The translations under genes were made by a program, and so were the position numbers. A DNA stretch of 15,788 bases from Patescibacteria group bacterium (GTDB lineage Bacteria > Patescibacteriota > Patescibacteriia > Patescibacteriales > UBA12465), in the NCBI GenBank assembly GCA_021734825.1, contig JAIPIE010000012.1, positions 1-15,788 of the forward strand. Reading direction: 5' to 3'. The notes beneath the pieces were generated by a model. The model searched no databases. It saw only the letters and a program-made list of their open reading frames with translations, and was not told where the DNA came from. This document shows positions 13,127 to 15,788 of the stretch, one piece after another; position 1 is the first letter of the stretch; each line of letters opens with the position of its first letter.

Positions 13127-15391
13127 ATGGGCGCATTTAGCGCAAAATATTTACATATGCAATATAAAATATCTTCATTAATTTTGAACGCTGGCAAGCA
13201 TCAAACTGGTAGCCGTGAGGTTTTCGTTAGTCAGCCGGATGCCATTAAAGAGAACCTAGCCGGAAAATTATTTTTTTTGGCAGAAATAGATGGCAAAAAA
13301 ACTGACATGAAAAAAGTAGTTGACTTCGTTATCAGCAATCTAGAGGATTTTTATTACAATGACGAGAAGTTATTCCTACAAGATAAGATTGAAGGTTTAA
13401 GTCTTGATAATATTTTTGAAGCCGCCCTAACTAAGTTAAATAAAGCCTTGTTAGATTTTTTGGCCGCTGATCGAATTAAATTAAAACCAGAAGATACAAA
13501 CTTTAGTGTAGGCGTTATTTTTGAAGATAAACTTTTATTTTCAAATTTCGGGCGCAATAAATCTTTTTTAATTTTTAAACGTCAGAATGATTTTGAGCTT
13601 ATTAATGTTGAAAGTAGCGCTGCTGATAGCACCGCTCCAAGCGACAATATTAACCCTACTGGCCCTAAATTCTTTGCCTCAGTGATTAGCGGTGAAATTC
13701 CTCCATCAGCTTATTTTATCTTTTGCAACGAGGCTTTACCTGAGTATTTATCTAATAAAGATTTAATTAATATTATTACTAAATTACCGCCGATGGTCGC
13801 ATCTGAACAAATTAAATCCACCTTATCAAAGCTTAATTCCTATGTACCCTTTTTAGGGATTATCATCAAAAATACTATAGGTAGTAGTGATTTGGCACAA
13901 AAAGAAGATGTCTTGGAAGAAGACTATCAGTCAGCTCATCATTCCATCTCACACCTAAACTCCACTGAAAAAAGAACAGAGCAAATGCTTGCCCCGACAG
14001 GTTTATTTAATTGGAAAAAATTTAGTAAAATTTGGAAGAAAGTAAATCATAAGGTAGGAAAAAATGTTAATTTAAAATCAATCACTCCAGCTAAGTCGTT
14101 AGCTTCTTTAAATAAACAAAAAACCATCTCGGCTGCGAAGATGATTAAAGAAAAGATTAGTTTTGGTCGTAGCCATTCTCATTTAAAATCTACCTTAAGT
14201 GCTGTTGGCGCAACCTTACTTAATTTATTTAACCCAAAATTCTGGCGTAATATATTGAGTAAAGTTAAGACTTGGTTAAAATCATTGAACTCGCGTAATC
14301 GCTTAATGATCACATTACTCTCTCTAACCTTCATTGTTTTGCTTGTTAGCGTTATTATGAGCTCTATAAATAACCGTAAACAAGCAGAGGCAGCTCTGTT
14401 TCATGAAAAAATTGCCGCCCTAGAAGAGAAAAAATCAATGATTGATTCCTATCTCTTATATAATAATGAGGAAGGTGCTAAAACTTTAATTGGAGAGAGC
14501 ATAATCGCCTTAGATGCATTAGAAGTGAAAGGTGAGGCTCAAATTAATTTACGTAACTCCCTTCTTGGCGCTATTGAAAAACAACGAGATCAGGTACAAA
14601 AATTAACTAAAGTTGATAGTTTGGAAATGATTGGTAATTTTCAGGATTATAACCCGGCGGCAGAGACTAGAAATCTACTTATTTTTGATAATAAAGCTTA
14701 TGTCGCCGATCCAGCCGGTAAAGCAATCTATTCCCTAGATTTAAATTCTAAGGAGAAGGATTCAATTCTTTTAAGCGGAGACATTGTGTCATTAGATCAA
14801 CCTGTCGCTTTTGATGATAAAATTTATTACTTAAATAACAATAACTTAATTAGTGTTGATCCTAAGGCAGGAAAAAACACAGCTCTGAATCTTAGTGGTG
14901 TCGGCGCCGACGATTATATTGCTTCTTTCCAATTTTATGATATTAGTGGTAAACCTCTTTATCTGTTAATGCCAGAAGCTAATCAAGTCTACAAGTTAAC
15001 AGCCCAGGGCTCAAGTTATGGCGCTAAAACTGCTTGGATGAAAGCCAACACTCCCCTAAGTGATGCCATTAGCATTGCGGTTAGCAGTGATATTTATGTA
15101 TTACGGGATAACGGCAGCATGGATAAGTATAAACGTGGAGTTAAGCAAGATTTTAATTTAGCTAGCGTTGATCCAGTCTTAAGCAGTGCCTCAATCTTTA
15201 AACTAGTAGATTCAAAATTAGCCATCTTTGATAAATCAAGTAAGCGCTTGTTCTTATTTAATGTAGATGGAAGTTTAATTCATCAATATCAGTTAGCTAC
15301 CTTAAATAATATTAAAGATTTTAGTTTTAGCGCTGATTTTAAGACCGCCTATATTTTAAATGATGACTCTATTTATCAGTTGAAACTATAA
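13127..15391 (+). CDS. PP2C-like pseudophosphatase with membrane segment and exported propeller
   Basis: The 754-residue product has three parts. Residues about 12-250 follow the PP2C/SpoIIE-type phosphatase layout: FFLAEIDGKK takes the place of the first metal-binding DG motif, SVGVIFEDKLLFSNFGRNKSFLI the GDSR strand pair, and YFIFCNEALPEYLSNKDLINII the SDG-helix segment. Asp55 is kept, but the GDSR Asp is replaced by Arg/Asn and the SDG Asp by Asn201, so it is probably inactive. A basic linker (about 290-390) leads to one membrane segment at 392-414. A coiled coil (about 416-500) and a propeller-like region (about 500-754, blades such as NKAYVADPAGKAIYSLDLN) follow outside. This suggests transmembrane signalling or scaffolding. 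The start is uncertain: ATG at 13157 (MQYKISSLIL) is equally good for the domain, and neither start has a Shine-Dalgarno sequence. It is divergent from the regulator operon. Confidence 0.8.
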   Translation: MGAFSAKYLHMQYKISSLILNAGKHQTGSREVFVSQPDAIKENLAGKLFFLAEIDGKKTDMKKVVDFVISNLEDFYYNDEKLFLQDKIEGLSLDNIFEAALTKLNKALLDFLAADRIKLKPEDTNFSVGVIFEDKLLFSNFGRNKSFLIFKRQNDFELINVESSAADSTAPSDNINPTGPKFFASVISGEIPPSAYFIFCNEALPEYLSNKDLINIITKLPPMVASEQIKSTLSKLNSYVPFLGIIIKNTIGSSDLAQKEDVLEEDYQSAHHSISHLNSTEKRTEQMLAPTGLFNWKKFSKIWKKVNHKVGKNVNLKSITPAKSLASLNKQKTISAAKMIKEKISFGRSHSHLKSTLSAVGATLLNLFNPKFWRNILSKVKTWLKSLNSRNRLMITLLSLTFIVLLVSVIMSSINNRKQAEAALFHEKIAALEEKKSMIDSYLLYNNEEGAKTLIGESIIALDALEVKGEAQINLRNSLLGAIEKQRDQVQKLTKVDSLEMIGNFQDYNPAAETRNLLIFDNKAYVADPAGKAIYSLDLNSKEKDSILLSGDIVSLDQPVAFDDKIYYLNNNNLISVDPKAGKNTALNLSGVGADDYIASFQFYDISGKPLYLLMPEANQVYKLTAQGSSYGAKTAWMKANTPLSDAISIAVSSDIYVLRDNGSMDKYKRGVKQDFNLASVDPVLSSASIFKLVDSKLAIFDKSSKRLFLFNVDGSLIHQYQLATLNNIKDFSFSADFKTAYILNDDSIYQLKL

Positions 15392-15422
15392 TCGTTGTTC
15401 TGTTATTTTTGTTTCTGAATAA

Positions 15423-15463
15423 AAAAATCCCCCGTGGCCAGTAGGCTTTACGAGGGATTTTTT
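15423..15463. terminator. Bidirectional intrinsic terminator between the propeller gene and rplL
   Basis: AAAAATCCC (15423-15431) pairs with GGGATTTTT (15454-15462), and CGT/ACG plus an inner GCC/GGC extend the stem past one mismatch. A T-run follows on the plus strand and a matching one on the minus strand. It lies between the convergent stops at 15391 and 15482. Confidence 0.87.
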
Positions 15464-15481
15464 ATTTCGTTTAGAGTAAAT

Positions 15482-15788
15482 TTATTTCAAAGTTACTTTT
15501 GCACCAGCTTCTTCTAATTTCTTCTTTAAAGCTTCAGCTTCTTCCTTCTTTAAGCCTTCCTTTAAAACTTTAGGAGCAGCGTCAACTAAATCTTTAGCTT
15601 CCTTTAAGCCCATTTCTGTTACTTCGCGCACAACCTTAATAACGTTGATTTTGCTAGCACCAGCTTCAGTTAATTCGACATCAAAAGCGTCCTTCTCTTC
15701 AGCAACAGCAGCGCCACCGGCAGCTGGAGCAGCCATCATAGTTGGAGCAGCAGATGATACACCAAATTTTTCTTCTAAGATTTTAACT
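15482..15788 (-). CDS. rplL: 50S ribosomal protein L7/L12, N-terminus cut by window edge
   Basis: The visible 101 C-terminal residues (VKILEEKFGVSSAAPTMMAA at the edge, through the Ala/Gly hinge) contain the whole L7/L12 C-terminal domain: FDVELTEAGASKINVIKVVREVTEMGLKEAKDLVDAAP followed by KEGLKKEEAEALKKKLEEAGAKVTLK. This acidic stalk protein recruits translation GTPases to the ribosome. The open frame continues to the last base, so the tempting ATG at 15739 lies inside the hinge and is not the start. Roughly 20-25 N-terminal residues (dimerisation domain) should lie beyond the edge. The Lys-rich GLKEAKDLV helix that binds elongation factors is intact. The gene normally follows rplJ, which would be to the right. 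It is separated from the propeller gene by a bidirectional terminator. Confidence 0.97.
   Translation of the reverse strand, partial: VKILEEKFGVSSAAPTMMAAPAAGGAAVAEEKDAFDVELTEAGASKINVIKVVREVTEMGLKEAKDLVDAAPKVLKEGLKKEEAEALKKKLEEAGAKVTLK

Noticed and set aside
15482..15739. Treating ATG at 15739 as the start of L7/L12
   Set aside because: The frame stays open to the window edge with VKILEEKFGVSS, typical L7/L12 sequence before the hinge, so the gene begins outside the window.
1..15788. CRISPR array, tRNA, rRNA, integrase or transposase
   Set aside because: No evenly spaced repeats, cloverleaf-like sequence, rRNA conserved stretch or recombinase motif was seen on either strand.

Overview
The window looks like a chromosomal segment of an uncultivated Candidate Phyla Radiation (Patescibacteria, Parcubacteria-like) bacterium. 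This is an inference. It rests on a DUF4012 membrane protein encoded beside sugar-transfer genes, a winged-helix/nucleotidyltransferase-fold regulator, a degenerate PP2C-TM-propeller protein, a GHL15-type hydrolase, AT-rich coding sequence and almost no Shine-Dalgarno sequences. The only universal marker is the C-terminal part of ribosomal protein L7/L12, which runs off the right edge. No rRNA, tRNA, CRISPR array, transposase or integrase is visible, and no stretch over 300 bases lacks a gene.

Layout. Positions 1-3.2 kb hold three exported proteins of unknown function: a lipoprotein (+), then a two-gene minus-strand unit encoding a barrel-like secreted protein and a membrane-anchored coiled-coil protein. 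Their signal peptides, barrel-like pattern and GC content look more like Bacteroidota than like the rest of the window. A 120-base gap with a short repeat-like sequence (CCCTTCGCTCAGGATGAC) separates them from the next block. Positions 3.2-9.2 kb form a cell-surface polysaccharide region: a Wzz-like chain-length protein (-), a divergently transcribed secreted propeller-Ig protein (+), and a tightly overlapping minus-strand operon of an O-antigen ligase/polymerase-type membrane protein and two GT4 glycosyltransferases. Positions 9.2-13.0 kb hold a secreted GHL15-type hydrolase and a two-gene unit of wHTH regulator plus DUF4012 protein. Positions 13.1-15.4 kb hold the pseudophosphatase-propeller gene, followed by rplL.

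How it may work together. The two GT4 enzymes would build a glycan on the cytoplasmic face, the Wzy/WaaL-like protein would polymerise or ligate it, and the Wzz-like protein would set its length. DUF4012 and the GHL15-type hydrolase would act on or near the wall/capsule outside the membrane, and the propeller proteins may be surface or sensing components. Several intrinsic terminators and promoter-like TTGACA-N17 elements cut the window into short transcription units. Two pairs of promoter-like elements are divergent.

I found no clear new defence or mobile system. The best leads are the diderm-flavoured exported gene block in an otherwise CPR-like context, the PP2C-like protein lacking its metal ligands and carrying an exported propeller, and the NTase-fold regulator coupled to DUF4012.
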